NCBI GenBank assembly: GCA_035772405.1
Contig: JAYKKM010000442.1
Span: forward strand, 449,001 to 513,000
Length of the DNA stretch: 64,000 nt
Reading direction: 5' to 3'
DNA from: Chrysogorgia sp. JL179-B06
Taxonomy: Eukaryota; Cnidaria; Anthozoa; Scleralcyonacea; Chrysogorgiidae
A program made the position numbers and the translations under genes. This document shows positions 63,950-64,000 of the stretch, piece after piece. Under the pieces are notes generated by a model. The model had not been told where the DNA came from. It ran no database searches and worked only from the letters and a program-made list of their open reading frames with translations. Numbering within the stretch: position 1 is the stretch's first letter; each line of letters begins with the position of its first letter.

Positions 63950-64000
63950 CATCGCGCTATTACTTATACCCATATTTTATTGCGGAATAACAACTTCGTG

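Overview
This window is metazoan nuclear DNA, probably from a marine invertebrate and possibly a cnidarian. That placement is an inference from the repeat families and not a proven identity. It has intron-type splice sites, tRNA-derived SINEs, jockey/CR1-like LINEs, a tyrosine-recombinase retrotransposon, BEL/Pao debris, CACTA-, hAT- and TA-flanked DNA elements, and a satellite array. No complete host gene is visible. Almost everything is transposable-element sequence nested inside other elements, and several nests can be dated relative to each other because target-site duplications and reading frames can be read across them.

Region 1 (1-18460). A LINE copy (A) runs into a ~157-bp satellite. 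A 13.2-kb CACTG-ended element (1637-14843) sits inside the satellite, which resumes at 14844 and ends near 18450. Inside that element are SAM-domain exons, a kinase-like exon, subterminal repeat blocks, a PAT/Ngaro-like retrotransposon with split direct repeats (3886-9592, minus strand) and a small hAT element with an 8-bp duplication (10514-10976).

Region 2 (18460-24110 and 58262-59007). This holds dispersed repeats, a SINE and LINE copy B, whose reverse-transcriptase frame is cut at 24110 and resumes in frame at 58262.

Region 3 (24111-58256), the main find. A complete 34.1-kb Polinton/Maverick (adintovirus-like) element is inserted in LINE B with a 5-bp CGTGT duplication and long terminal inverted repeats. 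It carries the full hallmark set: protein-primed family B DNA polymerase (decayed), FtsK/HerA-type packaging ATPase (intact), adenovirus-type protease, retrovirus-type integrase, double-jelly-roll major capsid protein (one in-frame stop), penton-like minor capsid protein (one frameshift) and small basic proteins with QKGG sites. Early-type and accessory genes occupy both flanks: a Fic-domain protein, an ORF whose N-terminus resembles the histone H3 tail, a PPxY-ended ORF, a possible Rep-like ORF, Cys-rich small proteins, a pair of duplicated ~330-residue genes and a tandem family of small proteins near the right end. The plus-strand block 31.8-38.1 kb (polymerase, ATPase, basic protein) and the minus-strand block 38.2-48.5 kb (protease, capsid, integrase) converge. 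A younger 3.3-kb CACGG-ended element with a 3-bp duplication has landed in the minus-strand block.

Region 4 (59008-64000) holds SINE pieces, LINE copy C (split by a 271-bp TA-flanked element), a second TA-flanked 299-bp element, a BEL/Pao integrase fragment, two copies of a GC-rich hairpin plus (ATT)n module, a short tandem repeat and one unidentified ORF.

The Polinton looks like a relatively recent but no longer intact insertion. Many genes remain open, several frameshifts lie in A or T runs that could be assembly errors, and at least four in-frame stops in conserved genes look like true decay.
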